Part shown: positions 7,692 to 16,077 of the stretch, one piece after another | How the letters are laid out: each line of letters opens with the position of its first letter | How positions within the stretch are numbered: the stretch's first letter is position 1 | Assembly (NCBI GenBank): GCA_040007095.1 | Contig: JBDTVS010000018.1 | Location: forward strand, 1-64,000 | DNA from: JBDTVS01 sp040007095 | Lineage (GTDB): Bacteria; Acidobacteriota; Vicinamibacteria; Vicinamibacterales; CAVVIG01 | Length of the DNA: 64,000 nucleotides | Direction of reading: 5' to 3' | Program-made: the position numbers and the translations under genes | Notes under the pieces: model-generated | Databases searched by the model: none | Seen by the model: only the letters and a program-made list of their open reading frames with translations | What the model was told of the DNA's origin: nothing

Positions 7692-9088
7692 GTGTCGTGA
7701 TGAAGTTCGGCGGCACGTCGGTCGCCGACGAATCGGCCATTCGCCGGGTCACCCAGATTGTTCGTCAGCAGATCGAGCGGCAGCCGGCCGGCGATCGACT
7801 GCCGATCGTCGTGGTCTCTGCCTTGTCGAAGGTGACCGACGGTCTGCTGCATGTGGCTCGATCGATCGAGGTCGGTGAAGGCGATCAGGCGACGGCCCGG
7901 TTGAGTGAGATCGCCGAGCGACATGTTGCCATCGCGTCCGCTCTCACGAGCGGGGCGCGGCTTGAGGTCGTGAGCCGCGACCTCAGAGCTGAATTTGCCG
8001 CCATCAGCGACATGGCCCGCGCGCTGTCATCGCTGCACGAAGTGTCGCCCCAGTTCTTCGACGCGATTGCGGCGACCGGCGAGCTGGCGAGCAGCCGGTT
8101 GGTCGCAGCCGCCCTCGAGGAGTCTGGAGTCGCGGCCGCCTGGGTGGACGCCCGGCAGGTAATGCGCACCGATGCGGAGTACACCCGCGCCGCGCCGGAT
8201 ATGGACGTCACATGCTCGCGAGTCCGCGAACGGGTGTCGCCTGTGCTGGCGCGTGGCGAGGTCGCCGTCCTCGGGGGCTTCATCGGTTCCACCAGCGACG
8301 GCGTCACCACGACCCTCGGGCGCGGCGGCTCGGACTATTCGGCCGCGATCTTCGGCGCGTGTATCGACGTTTCGGAAATTCAGATCTGGACCGACGTCGA
8401 CGGCATGCTGACCGCGGACCCTCGCATCGTTCCTCACCCTCGGCTCGTCCCGCAGTTGTCGTTTGCCGAGGCTTCCGAGCTGGCGTATTTCGGCGCGAAG
8501 GTCCTGCACCCGAGCACGATTCTCCCCGCCGTGTCGAAGAACATTCCCGTCCGCATCCTGAACTCGCGCCGGCCCGAAGCACCAGGCACGCTCATCACCG
8601 CCGACCCGGAAGTGGCGAAAGGCCAGCTGACGGCGATCGCGTGCAAGCGGGATGTGACCGTGATCGACATCACCTCGACGCGCATGTTCATGGCGCACGG
8701 CTTTCTCAGCCGGCTGTTCGAGGTCTTCGAGCGGTTCAAGACTGCGGTCGACGTGGTGACGACCTCTGAGGTCAGTGTTTCGGTGACGGTCGACGATGCC
8801 CGGCGCGTCGAACCGATCGTCGAGCAGCTGCGAGAATTCGCGGAGGTTTCTCTCGAAGGGGAGATGGCGATCATCTGCGCGGTCGGCGAGGACATTCACG
8901 AGGATCCGAAGGCGTTCGGGCGGGCGGTTTCGGCGCTCGAGGCGATTCCGCTGCGGATGGTGTCCCAGGCCGCGTCCCGGCGGAACATCACGTTCGTGCT
9001 GCGGGACGCCGATGTTCCGGACGCGATGACTCGGCTTCACGACGCCTTCTTCGGGTCGGAGCCCAACACAGGCACCACGGGTGCGTAG
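7688..9088 (+). CDS. lysC: Aspartate kinase (monofunctional, ACT-containing)
   Basis: 466 residues. It phosphorylates aspartate, the first committed step of the pathway. The N-terminal kinase signature is MKFGGTSVADES; RGGSDYSAA and IWTDVDGM mark the nucleotide and aspartate sites; two C-terminal ACT domains (about residues 310-460, starting near LTAIACKRDVTVI) are the usual allosteric sites. Monofunctional enzymes of this length are often lysine-inhibited, but the effector cannot be read from the sequence. ATG overlaps the upstream 32-codon frame. With asd it forms the entry to the cluster; a homoserine dehydrogenase domain is absent, so this copy serves the lysine/DAP branch by context. Confidence 0.95.
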   Translation: MSVVMKFGGTSVADESAIRRVTQIVRQQIERQPAGDRLPIVVVSALSKVTDGLLHVARSIEVGEGDQATARLSEIAERHVAIASALTSGARLEVVSRDLRAEFAAISDMARALSSLHEVSPQFFDAIAATGELASSRLVAAALEESGVAAAWVDARQVMRTDAEYTRAAPDMDVTCSRVRERVSPVLARGEVAVLGGFIGSTSDGVTTTLGRGGSDYSAAIFGACIDVSEIQIWTDVDGMLTADPRIVPHPRLVPQLSFAEASELAYFGAKVLHPSTILPAVSKNIPVRILNSRRPEAPGTLITADPEVAKGQLTAIACKRDVTVIDITSTRMFMAHGFLSRLFEVFERFKTAVDVVTTSEVSVSVTVDDARRVEPIVEQLREFAEVSLEGEMAIICAVGEDIHEDPKAFGRAVSALEAIPLRMVSQAASRRNITFVLRDADVPDAMTRLHDAFFGSEPNTGTTGA

Positions 9089-9093
9089 ACATC

Positions 9094-9140
9094 TTCTAAA
9101 GCCGCTGTCTGTGCGATGAAGCAAGTTCTCGGCTTTAGAA
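9094..9140. repeat. 11-bp perfect inverted repeat after lysC
   Basis: TTCTAAAGCCG (9094-9104) and CGGCTTTAGAA (9130-9140) with a 25-base loop. It lies between lysC and the 34-aa TatA-like gene. There is no T-run, so it could be a processing/attenuation hairpin or a protein-binding operator. Confidence 0.55.
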
Positions 9141-9171
9141 TCTGTCTTAGTAAACTTGCTGCGGAGCGGTC

Positions 9172-9276
9172 ATGATTCCACCTCACGGCGGCATGGCGTC
9201 GATTGGGTTACCTCAACTGCTGATGATCTTTTTCCTGGCCATTTTCATCTTTGGCCTGAGTCGGCTGCATCGGTAA
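9172..9276 (+). CDS. TatA/B-like single-helix microprotein (34 aa)
   Basis: ATG at 9172 is preceded by GGAG at 9163-9166 with good spacing. The product is 34 residues and its core IGLPQLLMIFFLAIFIFG matches the N-terminal helix of TatA/TatE (G-x-P-x-LL ... FG hinge), followed only by LSRLHR and a stop. The amphipathic helix and acidic tail of a normal TatA (60-90 residues) are missing. It sits between lysC and dapB on the same strand. It may be a minimal TatA/E, a decayed copy, or an unrelated membrane peptide. Too short for standard gene finders. Confidence 0.6.
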   Translation: MIPPHGGMASIGLPQLLMIFFLAIFIFGLSRLHR

Positions 9277-9369
9277 CCAGGACCCGGTCGCGTGCCTTGC
9301 ACACGCCTGGCTGATCGTCTGTGTACTGCCCGGCCAGGCCTCGGCGCTGGTGGGTAGAGAGTCTGAGTG

Positions 9370-10062
9370 ATGCGAATTCTGCTGGTCGGTCACGGTCGCA
9401 TGGGTCGGATGGTCGGCGATCTGGCGCCGGAATATGAGTGCGAGATCGTGGGCATCATCGACCCGCAATCCACGCTGCATGCCGGCGGGATCGATCAGGA
9501 CCGGTGGCGCGACGACGTCGACGTGGCGATCGATTTCACGTTTCCAGACGCCGTGAAGGCCAACCTCGAAAGCCTCGCGCGGCTCGGCATCAACACAGTC
9601 ATCGGCACGACCGGATGGGCCAAGGATGAGCCATCGCTTCGCCGCACGGCAGCCGACGCGGGCATCGGCGTGGTCGCGGCGCCGAATTTCTCCGCTGGGG
9701 TCGTCCTGTTCGAGGCGATTGTGGCTCGGGCCGCGGGGCTGTTCGCCGCCCAGCACGAGTTCAGCGCCTACCTGCACGAAGCGCATCACGCGGCGAAAAA
9801 GGATGCGCCGTCCGGCACGGCGTTGTTCCTCAAGCAGGCGATGGAGGCGGCCGGCTTCACGAGGCCCGTCGACGTGTCTTCGACCCGCGCCGGCTTCATT
9901 CCAGGCACGCATACGGTCGGCTTCGACGGCCCGGCCGAAACAATCGTCCTGACGCATTCGGCCCGGGACCGCTCGGCGTTCGCGCGCGGCGCACTCACGG
10001 CTGCGCGATGGGTGAACGGGCGGCACGGCTGGTTCACCATGAAGGACGTGCTGGGCGTTTAG
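9370..10062 (+). CDS. dapB: 4-hydroxy-tetrahydrodipicolinate reductase
   Basis: About 230 residues, slightly shorter than typical DapB (240-270). It reduces HTPA to tetrahydrodipicolinate in lysine/DAP synthesis. The Rossmann start VGHGRMGRM, the dinucleotide-side motif VIGTTGW and the catalytic block HEAHHAAKKDAPSGTA (His-His and Lys) are all present. GTG at 9367 immediately precedes the ATG at 9370; either is possible. Between lysC and dapA in the cluster. Confidence 0.95.
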   Translation: MRILLVGHGRMGRMVGDLAPEYECEIVGIIDPQSTLHAGGIDQDRWRDDVDVAIDFTFPDAVKANLESLARLGINTVIGTTGWAKDEPSLRRTAADAGIGVVAAPNFSAGVVLFEAIVARAAGLFAAQHEFSAYLHEAHHAAKKDAPSGTALFLKQAMEAAGFTRPVDVSSTRAGFIPGTHTVGFDGPAETIVLTHSARDRSAFARGALTAARWVNGRHGWFTMKDVLGV

Positions 10063-10128
10063 GACAGAGAAATTCAGAATAGTCTAGGGCGGGTATTGGT
10101 GGCAGCGTTTTGAGGAGAGCACCGGAAA

Positions 10129-11028
10129 ATGAGAACGCCATTCACAGGATGCGGCACCGCGCTGGTCACGCCGTTTACTCGCAGCGGCAGCGTTGATGAA
10201 GGGGCTGTGCGCCGCCTCGGCCGGCGGCAAATCGACGCCGGCACTCATTTCCTGGTGCCCGTCGGCACGACCGGCGAGAGCCCGACGCTTTCGCTCGCCG
10301 AACGGACCCGAATCGTGGAAATACTGGCCCACGAGGCGAACGGCAGCGTGCCGATTCTTGCCGGAGCCGGCGGGTACGACACTCGCGAGGTTATGCACGC
10401 CGTTGCCGAGATGAAGAAAGCAGGCGCCGACGGCATCCTCTCGGTCACGCCTTACTACAACCGGCCGACGCAGGAAGGGCTGTTCCAGCACTACCGCGCG
10501 ATCGCCGAGAGCACGACCCTGCCGATCGTGGTCTACAATGTCCCGGGCCGCACCGGCTGCAACATCGAGCCCGCCACGGTCGTGCGGCTCGCCTCCCTGC
10601 CGAACATCGTGGGTATCAAAGAAGCTTCGGGCAACATGACGCAGATGTGCGAGGTCTGTCGCCTCGTGCCCGAGTCGTTCCTGGTGCTTTCGGGAGACGA
10701 TGCGGTGACCCTGCCGCTGATGGCGGTCGGGGGGCGCGGCGTGATTTCGGTGGTGTCCAATCAGATCCCGGCGGAAATGGCGCAGTTGGTCGAGGCGGCC
10801 GAGCGTGGCGACTTCAAGGCCGCACGCGCCATTCACACACGTATCATGCCGCTCATGCAGATCAATTTCGTCGAATCAAGTCCGGGTCCCGTCAAGGCCG
10901 CGATGGCGCTGATGGGGCTGATCGAGGAGACCTACCGACTGCCAATCGTGTCGCCCCGCGCCGAGTCGAAGGCAAAGATCGGCACGGTGCTGAAAGAGCT
11001 CGGCCTCCTGACGGGAGCGTTGGTGTAA
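10129..11028 (+). CDS. dapA: 4-hydroxy-tetrahydrodipicolinate synthase
   Basis: 299 residues, TIM-barrel class I aldolase family. It condenses pyruvate with aspartate semialdehyde. Key motifs: GTTGESPTLS (substrate loop), YYNRPTQEG, YNVPGRTG and GIKEASGN, where the Lys is the Schiff-base residue. A good ribosome binding site (GAGGAG) precedes ATG 10129. Follows dapB by about 65 bases. Some DapA-like proteins act on other aldol substrates, but the operon context makes DapA secure. Confidence 0.96.
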   Translation: MRTPFTGCGTALVTPFTRSGSVDEGAVRRLGRRQIDAGTHFLVPVGTTGESPTLSLAERTRIVEILAHEANGSVPILAGAGGYDTREVMHAVAEMKKAGADGILSVTPYYNRPTQEGLFQHYRAIAESTTLPIVVYNVPGRTGCNIEPATVVRLASLPNIVGIKEASGNMTQMCEVCRLVPESFLVLSGDDAVTLPLMAVGGRGVISVVSNQIPAEMAQLVEAAERGDFKAARAIHTRIMPLMQINFVESSPGPVKAAMALMGLIEETYRLPIVSPRAESKAKIGTVLKELGLLTGALV

Positions 11029-11078
11029 GAGATGGGGATGGGGTGATAGGGCAATGGGGCAATGGGGTGATGGCGTCC
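11029..11078. repeat. ATGGGG/GTGAT G-tract intergenic repeat
   Basis: Stop-to-start gap between dapA and dapD is filled by reiterated ATGGGG, GGGTGAT and GGGCAATGGGG units. The same motif family recurs at 56338-56440. Its runs of four Gs could fold as G-quadruplexes. Confidence 0.55.
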
Positions 11079-11094
11079 AATGGCTGACTGGTAA

Positions 11095-11940
11095 ATGATG
11101 ACTCTGGCTGAAGAAATCACCGAGCTGTTTGCTGCGGGCACGTCTGTCGACCGCGAGATCGCCCGCACGACGTTCGCCCGATTCCGCGAGGCGCTCTCGT
11201 CCGGGACCGTCCGCGCGGCCGAACCGGATGCCGGAAGTCCGAGCGGATGGCGCGTCAATGCGTGGGTGAAGCAGGGGATTTTGCTCGGCTTCAGGGTCGG
11301 CGACACCGTCGACGTGTCGATGGATCACGGGCGCTGGCCGTTCTTCGACAAAGACACGCTGCCCATGAAGCGATTCGCGATCGGCGCGGGCATCCGGATC
11401 GTGCCGGGCGGGTCGTCGGTGCGCGATGGCGCCTACCTCGCCTCGGGGGTGATTTGCATCCCGCCGATGTACGTGAACATCGGCGCGTGGATCGGCGAAG
11501 GCACGCTCATCGACTCGCACGCGCTCGTCGGCTCGTGCGCCCAGGTCGGCGCCAGGGTCCACATCAGCGCCGGCGCTCAAATCGGCGGCGTCATCGAGCC
11601 GGTTGGCGCGCTGCCCGTCATCATCGAGGACGAGGCGCTGGTCGGCGGAAACACCGGGATCTATGAGGGCGCCATCATCCGGGCGCGCGCCGTGGTCGGC
11701 GCCGGCACCGTGCTGACCGGCTCCACACCGGTCTACGATCTGGTCCGCGGGACGATCATCAAGCCGACCGAGGACCGGCCACTCATCATCCCCGAAGGCG
11801 CGGTCGTCGTGCCGGGTGCGCGGGCCGTCACCGCCGGCAAGGGGCCCGAATGGGGACTCTCGCTCTCGACGCCCGTGATCGTGAAGTATCGGGATTCGCG
11901 CACCGACACGCGCACGGAGCTCGAAGCGTGGATCCGATAG
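11095..11940 (+). CDS. dapD: Tetrahydrodipicolinate N-succinyltransferase
   Basis: 281 residues. It transfers succinyl from succinyl-CoA to tetrahydrodipicolinate, showing that this organism uses the succinylase branch. An alpha-helical N-terminal domain is followed by a left-handed beta-helix of hexapeptide repeats (ASGVICIPPMYVNIGAWIGE through LVGGNTGIYEGAII, about residues 110-210). The family signature DHGRWPFFDK is at about residue 74. Starts at ATG 11095 or 11098. Overlaps the next gene by 13 bases. Confidence 0.95.
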   Translation: MMTLAEEITELFAAGTSVDREIARTTFARFREALSSGTVRAAEPDAGSPSGWRVNAWVKQGILLGFRVGDTVDVSMDHGRWPFFDKDTLPMKRFAIGAGIRIVPGGSSVRDGAYLASGVICIPPMYVNIGAWIGEGTLIDSHALVGSCAQVGARVHISAGAQIGGVIEPVGALPVIIEDEALVGGNTGIYEGAIIRARAVVGAGTVLTGSTPVYDLVRGTIIKPTEDRPLIIPEGAVVVPGARAVTAGKGPEWGLSLSTPVIVKYRDSRTDTRTELEAWIR

Positions 11941-12923
11941 CCCTGACGCGTGCGCTGGTCGACATCGACTCGACCACGGGACAGGAGGACGCCGTCGGAA
12001 GGTTTCTCGTCGAATACCTGCGCGAGCTCGGCTACTCGGTCACCACGCAACCTGTGGACGATACCCGGTTCAACGTGCTGGCGACTGCCGGCCCGCCGTC
12101 GGTCGTCTTCTCGACGCATTTCGACTGCGTGCCGCCATTTTTCCCCAGCCGCATCGAGGGCGACCGCCTGTTCGGGCGGGGATCGTGCGATGCCAAGGGC
12201 ATTCTGGCCGCACAGGTCGCCGCCGCCGAGCAGCTGCGGCGTGAAGGGGAGACGCGCGTCGGTCTCTTGTTTGTCGTCGGCGAAGAACGCGGGAGCGACG
12301 GCGCCAAGGTCGCGAACGCGGCCGCGAACGGGTGTCGGTTCCTGGTGGATGGCGAGCCGACCGACAGCCGACTCGGACTGGCGACGCGCGGGATGCTGCG
12401 GCTCAAGCTGCTCGCGTCCGGCCGGGCGGCGCATTCCTCGTTCCCGGAGCTTGGCGAGTCGGCGATCGACAAGCTGCTCGACGCACTGGTCGCATTACGC
12501 TCGATCGAGATGCCAAGCGATGCGGTGCTTGGCCGCACCCACTACACCATCGGCCTGATCTCCGGCGGCGTGGCGCCCAACGTCGTCTCGCCGTCGGCCG
12601 AAGCCGAAGTGATGTTCCGGACCGTCAGCGAGGGCAGCGTGCTGCGGACGGCAGTGCGGCCGCTCGAATCTCGCGTCACCATCGAACACGTCCTCGAAGC
12701 CTCACCGGTTCGCATGAAGATCGTCCCCGGCTACGAGGCGGTGGTGTTTCCCTACACCACCGATATTCCGTTCCTCAGCGCGTGGGGCGAACCGCTGCTC
12801 TTCGGTCCGGGCTCGATTCATGTGGCCCACACGGCCGACGAGTTCATCTCGATTGCAGAACTGCTCTCGGCGGTCGGGCACTATGCGACGATCGCCCGGC
12901 AGCTGCTCGCTCTCCCCACGTGA
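11928..12923 (+). CDS. dapE: M20 deacylase, probable succinyl-diaminopimelate desuccinylase
   Basis: 331 residues, M20 metallopeptidase fold. Metal-binding VFSTHFDCVPP (His, Asp), GRGSCDAKG (bridging Asp) and the catalytic Glu in GEERGSD are present; a C-terminal His lies in HVAHTADEF. GTG at 11928 lies inside the end of dapD, so the genes are translationally coupled. The family also contains ArgE (acetylornithine deacetylase), which sequence motifs alone do not separate; the position right after dapD makes the DapE role the best inference. The N-succinyl-DAP aminotransferase (dapC) and epimerase (dapF) are not in this window. Confidence 0.85.
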   Translation: MDPIALTRALVDIDSTTGQEDAVGRFLVEYLRELGYSVTTQPVDDTRFNVLATAGPPSVVFSTHFDCVPPFFPSRIEGDRLFGRGSCDAKGILAAQVAAAEQLRREGETRVGLLFVVGEERGSDGAKVANAAANGCRFLVDGEPTDSRLGLATRGMLRLKLLASGRAAHSSFPELGESAIDKLLDALVALRSIEMPSDAVLGRTHYTIGLISGGVAPNVVSPSAEAEVMFRTVSEGSVLRTAVRPLESRVTIEHVLEASPVRMKIVPGYEAVVFPYTTDIPFLSAWGEPLLFGPGSIHVAHTADEFISIAELLSAVGHYATIARQLLALPT

Positions 12924-12995
12924 ACCCGTTCGGTACCTGCCGCGTGTTCGACAAGCATGTAGTTGTGCTTTTCTCAAATAGGCTGCAAGTATTTT

Positions 12996-13025
12996 GAACC
13001 ACAAAGAACACAAAGCACACAAAGG
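12996..13025. repeat. ACCACAAAGAACACAAAG A-rich repeat
   Basis: A short stretch of reiterated ACACAAAG units whose composition is far from the surrounding GC-rich DNA, in the gap between dapE and the MutS-like gene. It looks like a dispersed intergenic sequence rather than coding DNA. Confidence 0.4.
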
Positions 13026-13091
13026 CTGTGGCTCTGGCGTCGTCCCAACCGCGCTGAACCCGGCGCAGCAACACCACCGACGCGGCGCGGT

Positions 13092-14879
13092 GTGCTGACC
13101 GACCCCGGCGCGGAGTACGGGGCTCGCATCCGTCGGTGGACCGCTGAGGCGGCCCACGCGGATCGACTGCACGCCGCCCTGTCGTACGCCCGGCTCGCCC
13201 TGGCCGGGCTGACGGTCGTCCTCGCCTGGCAGGCGTTCATGAGTCATCGCCTGTCCGCCGTCTGGCCGGCGTTCCCGGCGGTGGGGTTCGTCGTCTGCGC
13301 TCTCGTCCACGTGCGGGTGATTGAACGACTCGAGCGTGCGGGTCGGGCGCGTCAACTCTACGAACGCGGGGTGACGCGGCTCGACGGCAGCTGGGTGGGT
13401 GCGGGGCCGGACGGCGCGCGCTTTCTCGACGAGCATTCTTTCGGCCGCGATCTCGATCTTTTCGGCCACGGCTCGCTCTTTCAATTGCTCGATACCGCGC
13501 GCACGCAAGTCGGTGAAGAGACGCTGGCGGCGTGGCTTCGCTCCGGCGCCGGTATCGAGGAGGTTCGCGCCCGCCAGGCGGCAGTGGCCGAATTGGCGCC
13601 AAAGGTGGATTTCCGTGAGGACCTGGCGGTGCTGGCCGCCGAATCCTACGTCGGCCGGACCAACAAACTGGAGGCCTGGGCGATGTCGCCGCCCTCCGGC
13701 TTATCACGCCTGCATGCGATCGTCTTCGGTGCCTGCGCCGGCGTCAGCGTCGCATTGGTGGTCTTCGTGGTGATGGAAGCCGTACCGCCAACCGCGCTTC
13801 TCCTCTGGATCCTGGTGCAATCGGGACTCGTGGGAATCTGGCGCGCGCGGATTCTGGCGGCGTTGGCGCACATCGATACCGCCGCGCACGATCTCGCGCT
13901 GATGTCGGCGCTGCTGGCGCGCATCGAGCGGGAGTCGTTCACGTCGAGCCGCCTCGAGGCGGTACGGGCCGCACTCTTCGACGGCGGCACGTCACCGTCG
14001 CGCAGCATTGCGAAGCTCGAACGACTGGTCTCGCTGCTCGATCAGGCGACGCTCAATCCGATGATGCGGCCGATTGGCGCGCTCGTCGTCGTCCGCTCGC
14101 AGGTAGCGGTGGCGATCGATCGGTGGCACGCGACGCACGGCCCCGGAGTCGCGTCCTGGCTGCGGGCGGTCGGCGACATCGAAGCGTTGTCGGCGCTGGC
14201 CACCTACGCGTACGAGCACCCGGCCGATCCGTTTCCGACGATGGTGGAGGATGGCGCGGAGTTCGACGCGTCGGCGCTAGGCCATCCGCTGATCAGCGAA
14301 CGCGTGGGGGTGAGAAACGACGTGCGGCTTGGCGGCGCGTCTCCGCACGCGCTGATCGTCAGCGGTTCGAACATGTCGGGCAAGAGCACGCTGCTTCGGG
14401 CGGTCGGCGTCAACGTCGTGCTGGCGCTCGCCGGAGCGCCCGTGCGCGCCGCCAGCGTACGAATGTCGCGGCTGGCGCTCGGCGCGACCCTGAGAGTCGA
14501 CGACTCACTGCAGGCGGGGCACTCGCGGTTCTATGCGGAAATTCTCCGGATCCGCGCGATTGTCGACCTTCTTCGCGAGCCGCAGCCGTTGCTGTTCCTC
14601 CTCGACGAAATTTTCGGCGGGACCAACTCGCGCGATCGGCAGATCGGGGCTGAAGCCATCGTGCGGGTTCTCGTCGAAGGCGGGGCGATTGGACTCGTCA
14701 CGACGCACGACCTCGCCCTGACCGAAATCGCCAACGGCTTGAGCGGCCAGGCCGCCAATGTGCACTTCGAGGATCGGCTCGAGAACGGCGCGATGGTTTT
14801 CGACTATCGCATGCGGCCCGGTGTGGTGGAGCGGAGCAATGCCCTCGAGCTGATGCGAGCCATCGGCCTGAAGGTTTAG
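13092..14879 (+). CDS. Membrane-anchored MutS-like ATPase
   Basis: About 595 residues. The C-terminal MutS domain V has Walker A GSNMSGKST (about residues 423-431), the Q-loop-like region RVDDSLQAGHSRFYAE and Walker B LLFLLDEIFGGTNSRD. Unlike MutS or MutS2 it has two pairs of hydrophobic segments (about residues 28-75 and 195-245) and no mismatch-recognition domain or Smr nuclease. It belongs to a widespread group of membrane MutS-related proteins of unknown function, so mismatch repair should not be assumed. GTG at 13092 is the likely start; the open frame upstream runs through the A-rich repeat. Confidence 0.85.
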   Translation: MLTDPGAEYGARIRRWTAEAAHADRLHAALSYARLALAGLTVVLAWQAFMSHRLSAVWPAFPAVGFVVCALVHVRVIERLERAGRARQLYERGVTRLDGSWVGAGPDGARFLDEHSFGRDLDLFGHGSLFQLLDTARTQVGEETLAAWLRSGAGIEEVRARQAAVAELAPKVDFREDLAVLAAESYVGRTNKLEAWAMSPPSGLSRLHAIVFGACAGVSVALVVFVVMEAVPPTALLLWILVQSGLVGIWRARILAALAHIDTAAHDLALMSALLARIERESFTSSRLEAVRAALFDGGTSPSRSIAKLERLVSLLDQATLNPMMRPIGALVVVRSQVAVAIDRWHATHGPGVASWLRAVGDIEALSALATYAYEHPADPFPTMVEDGAEFDASALGHPLISERVGVRNDVRLGGASPHALIVSGSNMSGKSTLLRAVGVNVVLALAGAPVRAASVRMSRLALGATLRVDDSLQAGHSRFYAEILRIRAIVDLLREPQPLLFLLDEIFGGTNSRDRQIGAEAIVRVLVEGGAIGLVTTHDLALTEIANGLSGQAANVHFEDRLENGAMVFDYRMRPGVVERSNALELMRAIGLKV

Positions 14880-14935
14880 CAGCTAGTTCCCTTGAAACTG
14901 GAGCGTCAGGCATCGCATTTGCAGCTGGGGACTGC

Positions 14936-15094
14936 ATGCTGGAACAACCTCAACGGCCAGACTTTCCGCGACCGCCGGACCCCATCGACGCTCCGCCTCC
15001 CGACATCCAGCCGGTGCCGCCGCCGGATATTCCGCCCCCCGCCGGACCACCGGATATCTTGGTGCCGGAGCCCCGGAATCCATTGCCAATCTAG
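14936..15094 (+). CDS. Proline-rich 52-aa protein
   Basis: ATG 14936 has a GGGG at 14927-14930. The product is dominated by PPD and PPP units (for example PDIQPVPPPDIPPPAG), with reiterated PPDI motifs. No signal peptide or known domain. Codon usage and the ribosome binding site favour a real small gene, but proline-rich frames arise easily in GC-rich DNA. It ends just before a strong hairpin at 15098. Confidence 0.4.
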   Translation: MLEQPQRPDFPRPPDPIDAPPPDIQPVPPPDIPPPAGPPDILVPEPRNPLPI

Positions 15095-15097
15095 TAG

Positions 15098-15152
15098 CCT
15101 GTCTTGGCGTTTTCCTGGAGGCACACTGCCACCACGAAAACGCGAAGACAGG
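15098..15152. repeat. 21-bp imperfect inverted repeat
   Basis: 15098-15118 (begins CCTGTCTTGGCG) pairs with 15132-15152 (ends GCGAAGACAGG) at 19 of 21 positions around a 13-base loop. There is no T-run. It may be the transcription end of the upstream small gene or a decayed mobile palindrome. Confidence 0.55.
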
Positions 15153-15246
15153 AAATACACGATCGGCCTCGAAGACACCTCACGACTGTAGTCACCGCGA
15201 TGACCAATGTGTGGCACGGATTGCTACCGATTCGTCACTGGACGTG

Positions 15247-15290
15247 CGCTCCGCCCGGTTTTGGCGGAGCGTGACAGTCCGCCTGAAGGC
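15247..15290. repeat. Double-hairpin REP-like element, copy 1
   Basis: Hairpin CGCTCCGCC/GGCGGAGCG (15247-15271) followed by AGTCCGCCTGAAGGC (15276-15290). The second unit matches the hairpin at 41783-41800. The rest of the gap 15095-15379 shows no gene. Confidence 0.5.
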
Positions 15291-15379
15291 CAATCACCCT
15301 CACTCGCCGATTGTCTGTCGCTCTCCAAAGCGTTTTCAGAGCAACTTAGCCTGAAACTAAACCGCACCGCGGCTTCCAG

Positions 15380-15850
15380 CTATTCTGGCGCTATCCTACC
15401 GGGCCAGGGCTTGGTGAATTCGAATTGAACGAACCGCCGAACGCGCTCAAAGTCACGCTGGTTGTCGGTGACGAGAACGCACCCCGCCTCACGGCATGAC
15501 AGTGCAAGGAGGATGTCGTTCGCGAACGATTTCTGGACTCGCGCAATTTCCAGACCGTCCGCACGAGCGATTTCGGCGAGGAGATCCCCCGACCTGTGCC
15601 AAGCATCCGCTGACGGCGTAATCGTCCGACTGGCTCGCTCAAAAACGTTGAGGACATGCCGTTCCAGCGCTCTCCGGTCTTTCGGACTTCGGGTACCTGA
15701 GCGCAATTCTTGCGCGACGATCACACTGAGGTATTCGAACGGAGCGAATATTCGGTGGAACTGCCGGAGTTCTTCGTTGGCGGCATGATCGCGAAAGCCT
15801 TGAATGAAGACCTGCGTATCGAGAACGTACTTACGCGCCGGAGGAGTCAC
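15380..15850 (-). CDS. PIN-domain toxin (VapC-like)
   Basis: 156 residues with the four-acidic-residue PIN layout: Asp in KYVLDTQVF, Glu in VAQELRSG, Asp in SFANDILLAL and Asp in LVTDNQRDF. VapC toxins are Mg-dependent endoribonucleases cleaving tRNA or rRNA; target unknown here. ATG overlaps the stop of the upstream 76-aa gene by four bases, the standard antitoxin-toxin order. No integrase or transposase is nearby, but the flanking DNA is less GC-rich than the surroundings, compatible with acquisition. Confidence 0.85.
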   Translation of the reverse strand: MTPPARKYVLDTQVFIQGFRDHAANEELRQFHRIFAPFEYLSVIVAQELRSGTRSPKDRRALERHVLNVFERASRTITPSADAWHRSGDLLAEIARADGLEIARVQKSFANDILLALSCREAGCVLVTDNQRDFERVRRFVQFEFTKPWPGRIAPE

Positions 15851-16077
15851 TGTTCAGGATCAGGCAACGTGATGAGAATACCCTGCATCGATCGCGTTCC
15901 GTCGATGAGCTCACGTTGAAAGACGACCAAATCGAGCGCCCGCTCGATTGTTTCAGTGGCAGTCGCCGCTCCGAGGGCCCGCTTCGCGGCGCTTAACTTG
16001 GATAGCGGCAATCGGTACGTTCGGGAGACCCGCTCCTCTTGAGAGGTCGACCGCCTTCGACGGGCAATGCTGGGCAT
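15847..16077 (-). CDS. Antitoxin partner of the PIN toxin
   Basis: 76 residues. A basic N-terminus is followed by SRTYRLPLSKLSAAKRAL and ATATETIERALDLVVFQREL, a strand-helix-helix layout like ribbon-helix-helix antitoxins, with a C-terminal tail expected to wrap the toxin. It precedes and overlaps the toxin gene. Antitoxins of this class bind their own promoter, so autoregulation is likely; no operator was identified. The family is inferred from arrangement and shape. Confidence 0.75.
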   Translation of the reverse strand: MPSIARRRRSTSQEERVSRTYRLPLSKLSAAKRALGAATATETIERALDLVVFQRELIDGTRSMQGILITLPDPEQ

